Numbered from the stretch's first letter, positions 50,830-59,655 are shown. The stretch: DNA of 64,000 nucleotides from Chersky-840 sp963848335 (GCA_963848335.1 CAWKDD010000001.1:124001-188000); one strand, 5' to 3'. Numbers and translations are program-made. The notes: generated from the sequence alone by a model not told the origin.

Positions 50830-51312
50830 TCATGTGAAGGCGTCGTCCGGCAGCGAAAATGGAGTGGGAGGGAGCCCGGGCAACGGGTTGTCCCACCAGA
50901 TCGTCTCCTCAACCCGGTGATAGATCCTCCAGCCCTGGTCGGTGTGAACCATGCGGTCGTGATAGATGCCGCCGACCACGAACAACCACGGCTTCCCATC
51001 GATCTCGGCACCGTTGGGGTTGTGGAATGCAGACCGGGCGGTCGCCGTATCTGCTCCTGGGACCAGGTCAACGACGCGATTGATGATGAGATGCTGGGTC
51101 CAGACGAACATGGGCAGGACCGACGAGAGCCAGTCCCTGACCTCACCGAGGGATCCACGGATCCCCCCGGCCGAGCGATAGTCGAGCACGGCGTCGGCCG
51201 TGAAGACGCTGCCGAGGCTGTCCCATCGGCGCTCGTCGATGGCGCTCGCATAGCGGACCAAGAGGTCATCGATATCGAGCCGGTCCAGGAGAAAGCGTTG
51301 GGCGTCCGTCAC
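50830..51312 (-). CDS. SnoaL-like (NTF2-fold) protein
   Basis: A 160-residue protein of the SnoaL_4/ring-hydroxylating-dioxygenase-beta-like branch of the NTF2 fold: IDDLLVRYASAIDERRWDSLGSVFTADAVLDYRSAGGIRG, TQHLIINRVVDLVPG and a GIYHDRMVHTDQGWRIYHR segment are typical. TACTGT on the minus strand (51319-51324) lies six bases before the GTG, so it is probably leaderless. Catalytic role unproven. Confidence 0.8.
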   Translation of the reverse strand: MTDAQRFLLDRLDIDDLLVRYASAIDERRWDSLGSVFTADAVLDYRSAGGIRGSLGEVRDWLSSVLPMFVWTQHLIINRVVDLVPGADTATARSAFHNPNGAEIDGKPWLFVVGGIYHDRMVHTDQGWRIYHRVEETIWWDNPLPGLPPTPFSLPDDAFT

Positions 51313-51403
51313 GGCCCGACAGTAGCCCTCTCTGACGACCGCGCTAGAGAGGTAGATCAGCGGTCGGACACCTTCGCTCGAAGTCGTGAACGTCGGTGGG
51401 GAC

Positions 51404-51919
51404 TCAGCTGTCGGGCGTGACGGCATCCAATCGGAGCCGAACCTCCGACGTGTTCACGCCGAGAGCGCCCAGCAGCACGGCCGCAGGATCTGGTGGTTGG
51501 AGAGCGAGGATCTGAGCCAGCACCTCGGGGCCGGTGACCTGGAGCTTCCGATGACCCTTGGGCTTGTACGCTTCCTCCAGCACTCTCTTTGCTGCGGGCG
51601 TCATGCGGAAGCGATCTTTTTTAGCGACGTCTCTGATCCTCGGCTTCTTTGGCACGGCGCGCATCGGCAGCGCGGGAGCGTCGGCGCCGGATCCCAGACC
51701 CAGCGAGGCCAGGGCTTCGCGATCAAGAGAGTCGAGGGCCTGGCGGGCTTGCTGCAGGCTCACGCCCAGCACGGCTTCGACCGAGGGATCCTCGAACAAG
51801 GCGAGCAAGATGTGATCGGTGCCCGTTCGGCGATCACCCCGGCGACGAGCCTCCTCACTGGCCCGCATGTAGATGGCCCAGGCGTGAAGCGTCTCGGGCG
51901 CAACGGGTTCGGTGGTCAT
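51404..51919 (-). CDS. Clp N-terminal domain protein
   Basis: A 171-residue protein with a single ClpA/ClpC-type N-terminal repeat domain (Clp_N): ALHAWAIYMRASEEARRRGDRRTGTDHILLALFEDPSVEAVLGV, then a Lys/Arg linker and a second, weaker helical repeat (MTPAAKRVLEEAYK...VTGPEVLAQILAL). There is no AAA ATPase. Such free-standing Clp_N proteins are thought to be adaptors. The start overlaps the stop of the HTH gene upstream (ATGA), so the two are one unit. Confidence 0.8.
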   Translation of the reverse strand: MTTEPVAPETLHAWAIYMRASEEARRRGDRRTGTDHILLALFEDPSVEAVLGVSLQQARQALDSLDREALASLGLGSGADAPALPMRAVPKKPRIRDVAKKDRFRMTPAAKRVLEEAYKPKGHRKLQVTGPEVLAQILALQPPDPAAVLLGALGVNTSEVRLRLDAVTPDS

Positions 51920-52128
51920 GATGTCTCCCTGTTGTATTTGGTGTGCACGGATTGGCGGGTGACGCCCAAGGCGTCTCCGATCTGCTGCCACGACCAGCCC
52001 TTTTCCCGGGCCGATGCCACGTGACTCGCCTCGACCCTCTCCGCCAGGCGACGGAGCGCCAACGAGGCGCGAAGCCCAATTGCCGGATCATCCGACGAAA
52101 GACTCACGTTGAGATCTTCGATGTCCAT
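51916..52128 (-). CDS. Small HTH DNA-binding protein
   Basis: A 70-residue protein with a C-terminal helix-turn-helix, EKGWSWQQIGDALGVTRQSVHTKY, of the type that often precedes Clp_N-domain genes in actinobacteria. The N-terminal half is acidic to neutral and helical. Its promoter overlaps a perfect TGTCAGT palindrome and carries a second half-conserved copy at the -35, which points to autoregulation. It is the first gene of the unit. Confidence 0.8.
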   Translation of the reverse strand: MDIEDLNVSLSSDDPAIGLRASLALRRLAERVEASHVASAREKGWSWQQIGDALGVTRQSVHTKYNRETS

Positions 52129-52131
52129 GCC

Positions 52132-52175
52132 TGTCAGTATAGACTGACATCCTGATTAGTCAACCTAAACTGACA
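52132..52175 (-). promoter_or_regulatory. Promoter and twin operator of the HTH/Clp_N unit
   Basis: On the minus strand TTGACT (52158-52163), a 16-bp spacer and TATACT (52136-52141) form a near-consensus promoter seven bases from the ATG. The perfect palindrome TGTCAGT-N4-ACTGACA (52132-52149) covers the -10. A second copy with the same 4-bp spacing but one weak half (52158-52175) covers the -35. Confidence 0.65.
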
Positions 52176-52282
52176 CAGCAGATCGCCACACCGGAAGTAC
52201 CCCAGATGGCGGGCGGGTCTGCGATCAAGACCGTCCCCGTCTGCCGGCTCGGTGTCATGGTGCCGCTGACCGCGGTCCCCGG

Positions 52283-53104
52283 CTACCCCAGCCGAGTCGC
52301 GGTGATCAGGACGGTCTCGAAGCTCATGGCGAACGAGCCACCCTGTTCATCGATGGCGGCGCCGATGGCTTCGAACAGGCGGTCTCGGACCGTTGGTTCG
52401 AGGGCGGCATGGTCGCTCCGGGAGACAAGCTGGTCCAGCCACTGATCCCGTTGGTAGACGCGCGTCCATGGGAACCACCTCTCTGTCGGCGCACCGAAGT
52501 CGGGCACCGCTGAAAGGGCGTCGATCTCCGCGTCGAGGCCGGTCCTCACGTCGGATGACCGATTGGCCGCATACCCCCGGAACAGACGGTGGCCGCCGCG
52601 CGGCACGACCCTCGCGTACACCTCCTCGAGAGCATCGGCCAGATCATCGGGTTGACACCCTGCGTTCCAGATCAGACCAAGCATGCCCCCCGGCCGCAGC
52701 ACAGAGGCCGCCTTCGCGGTGGCGATAGGCAGGTCGAGCCAGTGCCAGGCCTGCGCCGAAGTCACGCGGTCGAAGGTGCGACCGGCAGCGTCCCAGGCTT
52801 CGAAGGCAGCGATTTCCACGTCGACCCCGTGGCCGCGGGCGATCTCCGCCATTCGTGGAGCGAGTTCGACTCCCAGCACCTTGGCGCCGCGCTGGGCCAT
52901 CTGCCTTGAGGCGATCCCGGTTCCACAGCCCACATCGAGAACCTCCAGGCCCGAAGGCACCGGACCGAGCAGCTCATCGATCACCGCGTCGGGATAGGTC
53001 GGCCGGAACCGGTCGTAGGCCTCGGCTTGCTGGTCGAACAACCTCGAACGTTCCTGGGCTAGAGGTCGCGCTGCCAGGCGGTGGCGTTCCTCACGGGCAT
53101 CCAC
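52283..53104 (-). CDS. SAM-dependent methyltransferase (class I)
   Basis: A 273-residue class I methyltransferase. Motif I is VLDVGCGTGIASRQMAQRGAKVLGVE, motif II/IV appears in RTFDRVTSAQAWHWLD and the APGGxL-like step in VLRPGGMLGLIWN. The YPDAVIDELL segment is typical of small-molecule or trans-aconitate-type methyltransferases. Substrate unknown. GTG start. The 108 bases between it and the HTH operator hold nothing recognisable. Confidence 0.85.
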   Translation of the reverse strand: MDAREERHRLAARPLAQERSRLFDQQAEAYDRFRPTYPDAVIDELLGPVPSGLEVLDVGCGTGIASRQMAQRGAKVLGVELAPRMAEIARGHGVDVEIAAFEAWDAAGRTFDRVTSAQAWHWLDLPIATAKAASVLRPGGMLGLIWNAGCQPDDLADALEEVYARVVPRGGHRLFRGYAANRSSDVRTGLDAEIDALSAVPDFGAPTERWFPWTRVYQRDQWLDQLVSRSDHAALEPTVRDRLFEAIGAAIDEQGGSFAMSFETVLITATRLG

Positions 53105-53384
53105 AGATGCCAGCCTGCCCCAAAACGCCGGTTCGGTGTTCGTCCCCTGCCGTCGGGTAAGCGTCCGGTGCTTGCTCTGGTTGACTCTCCTGGCCGCGCA
53201 CCAGGCGGGATCACCCGGGGTCCGACGACCTACCTAGCCCGGATCCAAGATCGATCCCGCCCCCGGATAGGGAGCGCCCCTCGGGCCGCCACGCGGCAGC
53301 GCGCCGGTAGCCCCGCCCTCCGATTCGCCTGATCGGGTGGGGAGGAGCGGAATCACGTTGGGGGCCCGGTGCCATACTGACGCC

Positions 53385-53828
53385 ATGGTCCATTACCGCC
53401 GACCCGGGTGGTTCACCCGGGTCGTCTTCAACGGCATCGTGGCCGGGATGACTCGTCTGGGAATCAGCGTGTGGGGCTCCCGGGTGCTGCGCGTGAAGGG
53501 GCGAAAGAGCGGGCAGTGGCGCTCCACGCCTGTAAACCTTCTGAGCTTCGAGGGCCACCGATACCTCGTGGCACCCCGAGGTGAAACGCAGTGGGTCCGG
53601 AACCTGCTCGCTGCGGGAACCGGTGAACTCCTTCTCGGTCGACGCAACGAGCCATTCCGGGCTACCGGGATCCCCGATGCGGAGAAGTCGCCGGTCCTAC
53701 GCGCCTACCTCAAACGTTGGAAGGCCGAGGTGGGGTTCTTCTTCGATGGCGTCAACGCCTCGTCCCCCGAGGAAGAGTTGAGGCGGATCGCGCCCAACCA
53801 CCCGGTGTTCAGGATCGAGCCGATCTGA
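53385..53828 (+). CDS. F420 (deazaflavin)-dependent nitroreductase family protein
   Basis: A 147-residue Ddn-type split-barrel protein. VLRVKGRKSGQWRSTPVNLLSFEGHRYLVAPRGETQWVRNLLAAG is the family signature for F420 binding, and the C-terminus ends IAPNHPVFRIEPI as in relatives. These enzymes use reduced F420 to reduce quinones, nitroaromatics or enones. A CATACT hexamer ends six bases before the ATG at 53385. It stands alone in the accessory stretch of the window. Confidence 0.9.
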   Translation: MVHYRRPGWFTRVVFNGIVAGMTRLGISVWGSRVLRVKGRKSGQWRSTPVNLLSFEGHRYLVAPRGETQWVRNLLAAGTGELLLGRRNEPFRATGIPDAEKSPVLRAYLKRWKAEVGFFFDGVNASSPEEELRRIAPNHPVFRIEPI

Positions 53829-53964
53829 CAATGGGACGTGCTTCCTCTCGCGAGCGGTGAGTGGGCGCACGCGATCGCCACCGCACATACACGACGGTGA
53901 GCGGCAAGCGGCGCCCGGAGAGACACGGCGGTCCAACCCGCCTCGCCCCGACCGCCGTGTCAGG

Positions 53965-54843
53965 ATGACGGTCACGACGCACCCCGCCCGAGGACCCAAC
54001 GTGGCACCTAACAAGAAACAGTCTGAAGCGTGGAATGGGGGCGAGTCGGTGCACTACGTCGCTCACGCCGACCGATACGACCGCCAGCTAGTGCCCTTCA
54101 CCGAGGCGCTGCTCGAACAGGTCCGACTGACACCGCATCCTTCCGTGCTCGATGTGGGCTGCGGGTGCGGCGCCCTGACCCTCGCGGCAGCTCGCATCGC
54201 CGACTCGGCGGTCGGGGTCGACATCTCGGTGCCATTGACCGAGGTCGCGTCCGAGCGGGCGTGCAAAGCGCAGATCGACAATGTCGAGTTCGTGGTCGCC
54301 GATGCCCAGACCTACCCTTTCGCTCTGGACACGTTCGACCTCGTGGTCAGCCAGTTCGGGGTCATGTTCTTCGATGACCCCGCGAGGGCATTCTCGAACT
54401 TGCGACGCTCGCTCGTTCCCGGCGGCAGGCTCGCGTTCGTCAGTTGGCAGGGCCTCTCCGCGAACAAATGGCTCACCATCATCGCCGGCGAGGTGGCGAA
54501 CCACGCCGAGATCCCCGAGTTCGGCGGTCTATCAAGGGGCCCCGGGATGTTCGCGCTCATGGACCAGGACGAGACGGCAGCGCTACTCGAATCGGCGGGG
54601 TTCACCGAAGTGGCGTTCGAGTCGCTCGCTCCGGCCATCCTCATCGGCGGGGGCGGAACGGTCGACCAGGCGATGGAGTTCCTGCTCGGAATGGGGATGG
54701 TCCGAGGTCTGGTCGGCCTGGCAGGGACAGACGCTCATGATGAGGTGGTCGAGGCTGTCCGCTTGTCACTCACAGAGCGCTACGAGCCCGATGTCGGTGT
54801 GCAGGTTGAGACAAGCGCATGGATGGTCACCGCGCTTACCTAG
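53965..54843 (+). CDS. SAM-dependent methyltransferase (class I)
   Basis: A 292-residue methyltransferase. SVLDVGCGCGALTLAAARIADSAVGVDIS is motif I, VEFVVADAQTYPFALDTFDLVVSQFGVMFFDDP covers motifs II-III and RSLVPGGRLAFVSWQG motif IV. The pattern is that of UbiE/Gcd10-like small-molecule methyltransferases. Unlike the methyltransferase at 52283 it carries a longer C-terminal half. Start chosen at ATG 53965 because the upstream extension is not protein-like. Confidence 0.85.
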   Translation: MTVTTHPARGPNVAPNKKQSEAWNGGESVHYVAHADRYDRQLVPFTEALLEQVRLTPHPSVLDVGCGCGALTLAAARIADSAVGVDISVPLTEVASERACKAQIDNVEFVVADAQTYPFALDTFDLVVSQFGVMFFDDPARAFSNLRRSLVPGGRLAFVSWQGLSANKWLTIIAGEVANHAEIPEFGGLSRGPGMFALMDQDETAALLESAGFTEVAFESLAPAILIGGGGTVDQAMEFLLGMGMVRGLVGLAGTDAHDEVVEAVRLSLTERYEPDVGVQVETSAWMVTALT

Positions 54844-55213
54844 TGTCTCGGCCCGGCGAGGCCGCTGTCCCCCTCACCCGTCCTGGTAATTATCGGCACG
54901 CGGCTCCCGTCGCCGAAGGCTCGTTGGGACACCGTTCGGGAGACGCAGGCCGGGTGGCCGGCTGGTTCTGCGGTGGTACTCAGCACAGTGGCCTGCCGGC
55001 GGGCCGGTCGCCGTGGCAGATCCCACGGCATCGGCCCCGGTAATATCGGCTCGCCACGGACTCCGAACATCGGACCTATGACGCTGTTTGGAGAATCCAA
55101 GCGGCCATACCCGTGCGCACGGAATTTCCACGGCGTGACGGGGGAACAAATCAAGATATGACCGGATGCCGGCATCGACGTGCATGTGACCCAGAGTGAA
55201 ACGAGGATTTTGG
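54844..55213. other. Intergenic stretch with no recognised gene
   Basis: The 370 bases contain no supported gene. Two similar segments, GGTAATTATCGG near 54885 and GGTAATATCGG near 55039, are the only repeat noticed. Base composition falls towards AT over its second half, in keeping with the VOC gene that follows. Confidence 0.5.
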
Positions 55214-55693
55214 ATGTCCGACAAACTGACGACCTGTTTGTGGTTCGATCATGGTGAGGCCCGAAAGGCAGCTGAGTTCTACGCCAGGACCTTTCCCAAC
55301 AGTCACGTCGAGGCAACCCATCTGGCTCCGTCTGATTACCCCGATGGATCGACTGGGAACGAGCTTACGGTCGAATTCACCGTGCTCGGCCGATCATTCG
55401 TGGGTCTCAACGGTGGACCGAATTTCGTACCAAACGAGGCCGTTAGCTTCATGGTTCTGACCGATGACCAGGCTGAGACCGACCGGTATTGGAACGCGAT
55501 CGTCGACAACGGCGGAGAGGAAAGCGCGTGTGGATGGTGCAAAGACCGGTGGGGCTTCTCCTGGCAAGTCACGCCTCGAGCCTTGCTAGAGGCGGTGAAT
55601 AGCCAGGATGAGGCCGTTGCAAAGCGGGCGATGGATGCGATGATGACCATGAACAAGATCGACATCGCTGCAATTGAGCGGGCGTCGCGTTGA
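55214..55693 (+). CDS. VOC family protein (PhnB-like)
   Basis: A 159-residue vicinal-oxygen-chelate protein of the PhnB/3-demethylubiquinone-methyltransferase-like type: TTCLWFDHGEARKAAEFYARTFPNS, GRSFVGLNGGPNF and CGWCKDRWGFSWQVTPRALLEAV are the family's three landmarks. Function unknown. It has visibly more A and T in the third codon position than its neighbours and a weak ribosome-binding site, suggesting recent acquisition. Confidence 0.85.
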   Translation: MSDKLTTCLWFDHGEARKAAEFYARTFPNSHVEATHLAPSDYPDGSTGNELTVEFTVLGRSFVGLNGGPNFVPNEAVSFMVLTDDQAETDRYWNAIVDNGGEESACGWCKDRWGFSWQVTPRALLEAVNSQDEAVAKRAMDAMMTMNKIDIAAIERASR

Positions 55694-55765
55694 GACAGCC
55701 GGACGCCGGAAAGTCCCCGACAAGCCTTTCCAGGAGAAGCGCCGCATACCCGTTCATGGTGGGCC

Positions 55766-56521
55766 GTGTCTGACAGCCTTCCCCGGCTCGCCGGTCACGT
55801 CGTGCTCATCACGGGTGCGGAGAGCGGCATCGGACGCCAGACTGCCCTGCGAGCCGCGGGCGAAGGCGCCGACATAGCGGCGGTCGGTCTCGACAACAGC
55901 GCTCTGCAGACGTTGGTCGATCAGGTGAAGACGATGGGTGGGCACGCAGCAGCCAGGCCCGCCGACGTGTCAGATGCCGACGCCCTTACCGCGGCCATCG
56001 ACGAGCTCGTCAGCGAGCTCGGATCGCTCAGCGTCGCGCACGCCAACGCTGGGATCCTGACCCCCGCGACCTCCATAACAGATCTTGAACTTGACGAGTG
56101 GAACCGGGTCTTGGCCGTCGACCTCACTGGCGTCATGCTCACCTTCCGCGCCGCTATCCCTCACTTCGGTCCGGACGGGGGCTTGCTGCTCGCCACCGGA
56201 TCGTCGCTCGCCCTGCGTCCTGGCACCGGACTCCTGCCCTACGTGGCGGCGAAGGCCGGCGTGCACGCCATGGCCAGGAGCCTGGCGATCGAGCTTGCGC
56301 CGCGAGGCATCCGGGTCAACGTGATCGCGCCCGGACTCACCGAGACGGATATGACGCGTGGCGTGCCTGGTCACATCGAACGCCAGCTCCGAGGGGTACC
56401 GCTTGGTCAGCTCGTGCAGGCGGGCGATGTGGCTGCCTTAGCGGTACACCTCATGACCGACGAAGCACGTTCTGTCACGGGGAGCGTGTTCAGCATCGAC
56501 GGGGGGAGATCGGCCCTCTGA
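55766..56521 (+). CDS. Short-chain dehydrogenase/reductase
   Basis: A 251-residue classical SDR. TGAESGIGRQTALRAAGEGADI is the cofactor motif, ANAGI the structural motif, LATGSSLAL the catalytic serine and YVAAKAGVHAMARSLAIELAPRGIRVN the Tyr-Lys pair. It ends SIDGGRSAL. Substrate unknown. GTG start. It is 72 bp from the PhnB-like gene and converges on the FadD17 gene. Confidence 0.9.
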   Translation: MSDSLPRLAGHVVLITGAESGIGRQTALRAAGEGADIAAVGLDNSALQTLVDQVKTMGGHAAARPADVSDADALTAAIDELVSELGSLSVAHANAGILTPATSITDLELDEWNRVLAVDLTGVMLTFRAAIPHFGPDGGLLLATGSSLALRPGTGLLPYVAAKAGVHAMARSLAIELAPRGIRVNVIAPGLTETDMTRGVPGHIERQLRGVPLGQLVQAGDVAALAVHLMTDEARSVTGSVFSIDGGRSAL

Positions 56522-56695
56522 CCGGCCGGTCCGCCTGCCCGGCCCGAGGTCCTCTTTGTACGGCTTGACCGCACCGTGCCTGCGAAGTCAGGTGATCCTG
56601 AGGTGCTCCACGAGGCGCAGCGACCCGTCCGGCTCAGCCCTGCTGGAGAACGTCCCGTAACCGGCCAGGGTCACGGAAGTGGCGTGGTCGTGACG

Positions 56696-58360
56696 TCAAC
56701 GATGCAAGACGGACTCTTCGAGATCGGCGACGTCGGCCACTTCGAGGAGCTGAAACGCCATGTCGTGGGCCCGCCCGGGCCGCCACCACACCGGATCGAC
56801 CGTCTTCCAGCGCTCGGCCCGCAAGGTGCGCACGAGCACCTTCGACGTCGCGGTGACGGGAAGTGACGGGCACACGCGCACGAAGCGCGGCGCCCATTTC
56901 GTACCCATGTCGCTCTGACCGGCCAGGAAGCGCGCGAACTCCCCGGGGTCGAAGACCGCACCGGGACGCAGCTGCAGAGCCGCCATGACCTGGTCGCCCA
57001 CCACCGGGTCGGGGACGGCGTACACCGCGGCGAGGACCACGTCGGGGTGGCGCTCCAGGACCCGGGCCACAGGGGCGGCGGCGAAGTTCTCCCCGTCCAC
57101 CCGCAACCAGTCGTCGGCACGGCCCGCGAAGTAGAAGAACCCTTGCGCGTCGCGATAGGCCAGGTCCCCGGTCCAGTACCACCCGTTGCGCAGGCGCGCC
57201 AGCTCGGCCTCGTCGTTGCGCCAGTACCCCTCGAAGCCTCCGGCCCCGCCGGCCGACACCAACTCCCCGATGGCCTCTTCGGAGTTGACGAGCACGCCGT
57301 CGGCGTCGAAGCGCGCCACCGGGCACTCCCGGCCGGTGGCAGGGTCGACGACCATCGTCCCTTCCGGCGCCCGGCCCAGCGCACCGCGGGGGGTGTCGGG
57401 CGTCCGCTGCACCGAGGCGCCGCCCTCGGTGGACCCGTAATTGTCGACGACGACGCAACCGAAGCGTTCGCCGAAGCGGACGATGTCGGCTTCGGCCCCT
57501 TCGTTGCCGAACACGCGGACGAGGGGATTGTCGGCGTCGTCGGGCTGCTGTGGCGTGGCGAGGATGTAGGACAGAGGCTTCCCGACATAGTTGAAGTACG
57601 TGACGCCGTGACGACGCACATCGGGCAGGAAACCCGACGCCGAGAACCGTCCTCCGGTGGGAAGAGCCACGGTGGCGCCCGCGGCCAGAGCCGGAGCCAG
57701 CCCGGCCATGAGGGCGTTCGAGTGGAACAGGGGCATCGACACGTAGCAGACGTCGTCGGCGGTGATCGAGAACATCTGGGCGATGATCGTGCCGATGCGA
57801 GCCAGGCGTCCCTGGGTGCAGCGGCACGCCTTGGGCGCGCCGGAGGTGCCCGAGGTGAAGATCAGGTAGCCGAGGGTCTCGGGTGTGACTGGTGTCGCGT
57901 CCGGGTCGGCGGTGACGGCGCCCTTATGTGCCTCGAGCACGGTGTCGTAGCCGGGATCGTCCACCACCAGCACCCGTGGGCTGGCGTCGGACACCGTGTC
58001 GATGCCGGCCCCGAGGTCGAGCCCGTCGACGAGCGGGAGATGGGCTCGGTCAGTGACCAGGAGCTGACACTCGGTGTGGGCCAGGTCCCGGGCCAGATCG
58101 GACCCCCGGTGGGTAGGGTTGCCGCCCACCACCACCGCTCCCGACAACGCGGCGGCACCGAGCCACAACACGTGCTCGGCCACGTTGTCGAGGAGGGTTG
58201 CCACATGGAAGGGCCCCGGGGAGCGCCGCTCGGCCAGGAGGTCCGCTCGGGCCCCGCTGGCGGCGACCACCTCCGCCCAGGTCCACCTCCGGTCGGCCGC
58301 CACCATCCCGGGGCGGCCGTCCCCGGCTCGAGCCAGCAGTAGTTCGGCGATCGTGTCCAT
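56696..58360 (-). CDS. fadD17: FadD17-like steroid-side-chain acyl-CoA synthetase
   Basis: A 554-residue ANL ligase. LLIFTSGTSGAPKACRCTQGRLARIG, DVCYVSMPLFHSNALMAGLAPALAAGA, FGNEGAEADIVRFGERFGCVVVDNYGSTEGG and YRDAQGFFYFAGRADDWLRVDGENFAAAPV closely follow what I recall of mycobacterial FadD17, which activates shorter C3-C5 side-chain carboxylates of cholesterol breakdown. The KstR-type site at 58448 lies 88 bases upstream of its start, shared with the divergent LLM gene. The catalytic lysine lies in VTATSKVLVRTLR. Confidence 0.8.
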   Translation of the reverse strand: MDTIAELLLARAGDGRPGMVAADRRWTWAEVVAASGARADLLAERRSPGPFHVATLLDNVAEHVLWLGAAALSGAVVVGGNPTHRGSDLARDLAHTECQLLVTDRAHLPLVDGLDLGAGIDTVSDASPRVLVVDDPGYDTVLEAHKGAVTADPDATPVTPETLGYLIFTSGTSGAPKACRCTQGRLARIGTIIAQMFSITADDVCYVSMPLFHSNALMAGLAPALAAGATVALPTGGRFSASGFLPDVRRHGVTYFNYVGKPLSYILATPQQPDDADNPLVRVFGNEGAEADIVRFGERFGCVVVDNYGSTEGGASVQRTPDTPRGALGRAPEGTMVVDPATGRECPVARFDADGVLVNSEEAIGELVSAGGAGGFEGYWRNDEAELARLRNGWYWTGDLAYRDAQGFFYFAGRADDWLRVDGENFAAAPVARVLERHPDVVLAAVYAVPDPVVGDQVMAALQLRPGAVFDPGEFARFLAGQSDMGTKWAPRFVRVCPSLPVTATSKVLVRTLRAERWKTVDPVWWRPGRAHDMAFQLLEVADVADLEESVLHR

Positions 58361-58447
58361 GGTGGGGGCCGTCCTCGGTGGGGCGCTCGGGTCACGAGGC
58401 CCTGGTCAGGACCCCTGTCGGCCGGCCGACCGGCCTGCCGCCAATAT

Positions 58448-58461
58448 TGGAACACGTTGCA
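58448..58461. promoter_or_regulatory. KstR-type operator, fadD17/LLM divergent promoter
   Basis: TGGAACACGTTGCA matches TnnAACnnGTTnnA at all fixed positions. On the plus strand TTGCAT (58457-58462), 17 bases and TACGTT (58480-58485) make a good promoter whose -35 overlaps the operator. Confidence 0.7.
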
Positions 58462-58512
58462 TTTTCGATGGCAAGATGGTACGTTCCGACCGAGCGAGAA
58501 GGAGTATTGGTC

Positions 58513-59646
58513 ATGGAGTTCGGGATCTTCAACGCCGTCAGCCTCCTGCCCAAGTACCGCCAGGAACACGGCGCGGCGGCCGAGCACGACCGGATCATGG
58601 ACGAGCTGGCCTACATCAGGGCCGCCGACGCGGCGGGGTTCAAGTACTCGTGGTCCTCCGAGCACCACTTCCTCACCGATTACTCCCACCTGTCGGCCAA
58701 CGAGTCCTTCATGGCCTTCTCGGCCGCCCAGACCAAGAACATCCACCTGGGATCGGGCATCTTCAACCTCACACCGCCGGCCAACCACCCCGCCCGCATC
58801 GCCGAGCGGGTGGCCATGTTGGACCATCTCTCCGAGGGCCGCTTCGAGTTCGGCACCGGCCGGGGGTCGTCGACCACCGAGCAGAAGGGCTTCGGCATCG
58901 AGGACCAGGAGCTCACCCGGGAGATGGTGGCCGAGACGCTGCCTCAGATCGTCCGCATGTGGAAGGAGGAGGACTACTCCTACGACGGCAAATTCTTCTC
59001 CATGCCCTCCCGCAACGTGCTCCCCAAGCCCTACACCAACCCCCATCCCCCCCTGTGGGTGGCGGCGGGCAGCCCGAGCACCTTTGAGCTCGCCGCCCGA
59101 CAGGGCCTGGGGGTCCTGTGCTTCGCCTTCGGCAAGCCCGAGGGGTTCGCGCCGCTCATCGAGAAGTACAAGAAGGAGATCCAGAACGCCGAGCCCGTCG
59201 GCGGCTATGTCAACAACAACGTCATGATTACCACGCAGATGCTGTGTCTCGAGGACGGGGGCCGGGCGCGCCAGGCATTCACCAACATCGACACCGGGAC
59301 CCACCTGAGCCTCGTGTTCCGCTATCTCGACACCTTTCCGCGGCCGCCCGGCGTCCCGGAGTGGCCCAATCTCATCCCGGACTCCACACCCGAGCAGATC
59401 GAGAAGAACATCGAGAGCGGCCTCATCGCGGTGGGCAGCCCGGACGAGGTGGCACGCTCCATCCAGCGCTTCGCGGACACGGGTGCCGACCAGTTGAGCT
59501 TCGGGATGCTGTCCTCATCCATGCCCATCGAGGTGTGCGAGGAGGCCGTGGCCACCTTCGGCAAGCACGTCCTCCCCCGGTTCGACAAGGACCCCGTCCA
59601 CAGCACGACCCGCCAGCGCGAGGCGCAGGTCGGCACAGGCGCCTGA
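58513..59646 (+). CDS. LLM-class flavin/F420-dependent oxidoreductase under a KstR-type site
   Basis: A 377-residue bacterial luciferase-like protein. MEFGIFNAVSLLPKYRQEHGAAAEHDRIMDELAYIRAADAAGFKYSWSSEHHFL, ERVAMLDHLSEGRFEFGTGRGSS and WKEEDYSYDGKFF are typical of the flavin-dependent luciferase-like group. Compared with the F420 types at 36146 and 37191 it is longer and has a WSSEHH rather than TAEAYGSD motif. The AAGGAG before the ATG and the KstR-type operator upstream are clear. Its place beside fadD17 suggests a step in side-chain or ring degradation, perhaps a monooxygenation. Confidence 0.85.
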   Translation: MEFGIFNAVSLLPKYRQEHGAAAEHDRIMDELAYIRAADAAGFKYSWSSEHHFLTDYSHLSANESFMAFSAAQTKNIHLGSGIFNLTPPANHPARIAERVAMLDHLSEGRFEFGTGRGSSTTEQKGFGIEDQELTREMVAETLPQIVRMWKEEDYSYDGKFFSMPSRNVLPKPYTNPHPPLWVAAGSPSTFELAARQGLGVLCFAFGKPEGFAPLIEKYKKEIQNAEPVGGYVNNNVMITTQMLCLEDGGRARQAFTNIDTGTHLSLVFRYLDTFPRPPGVPEWPNLIPDSTPEQIEKNIESGLIAVGSPDEVARSIQRFADTGADQLSFGMLSSSMPIEVCEEAVATFGKHVLPRFDKDPVHSTTRQREAQVGTGA

Positions 59647-59655
59647 GCGAGCTCG

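Noticed and set aside
56588..56674. Minus-strand 28-codon frame after the FadD17 stop (GYGTFSSRAEPDGSLRLVEH)
   Set aside because: It reads like a protein end and is in the FadD17 frame, but there is no start signal, no family match and a stop separates them. Possibly a relic; not supportable as a gene.
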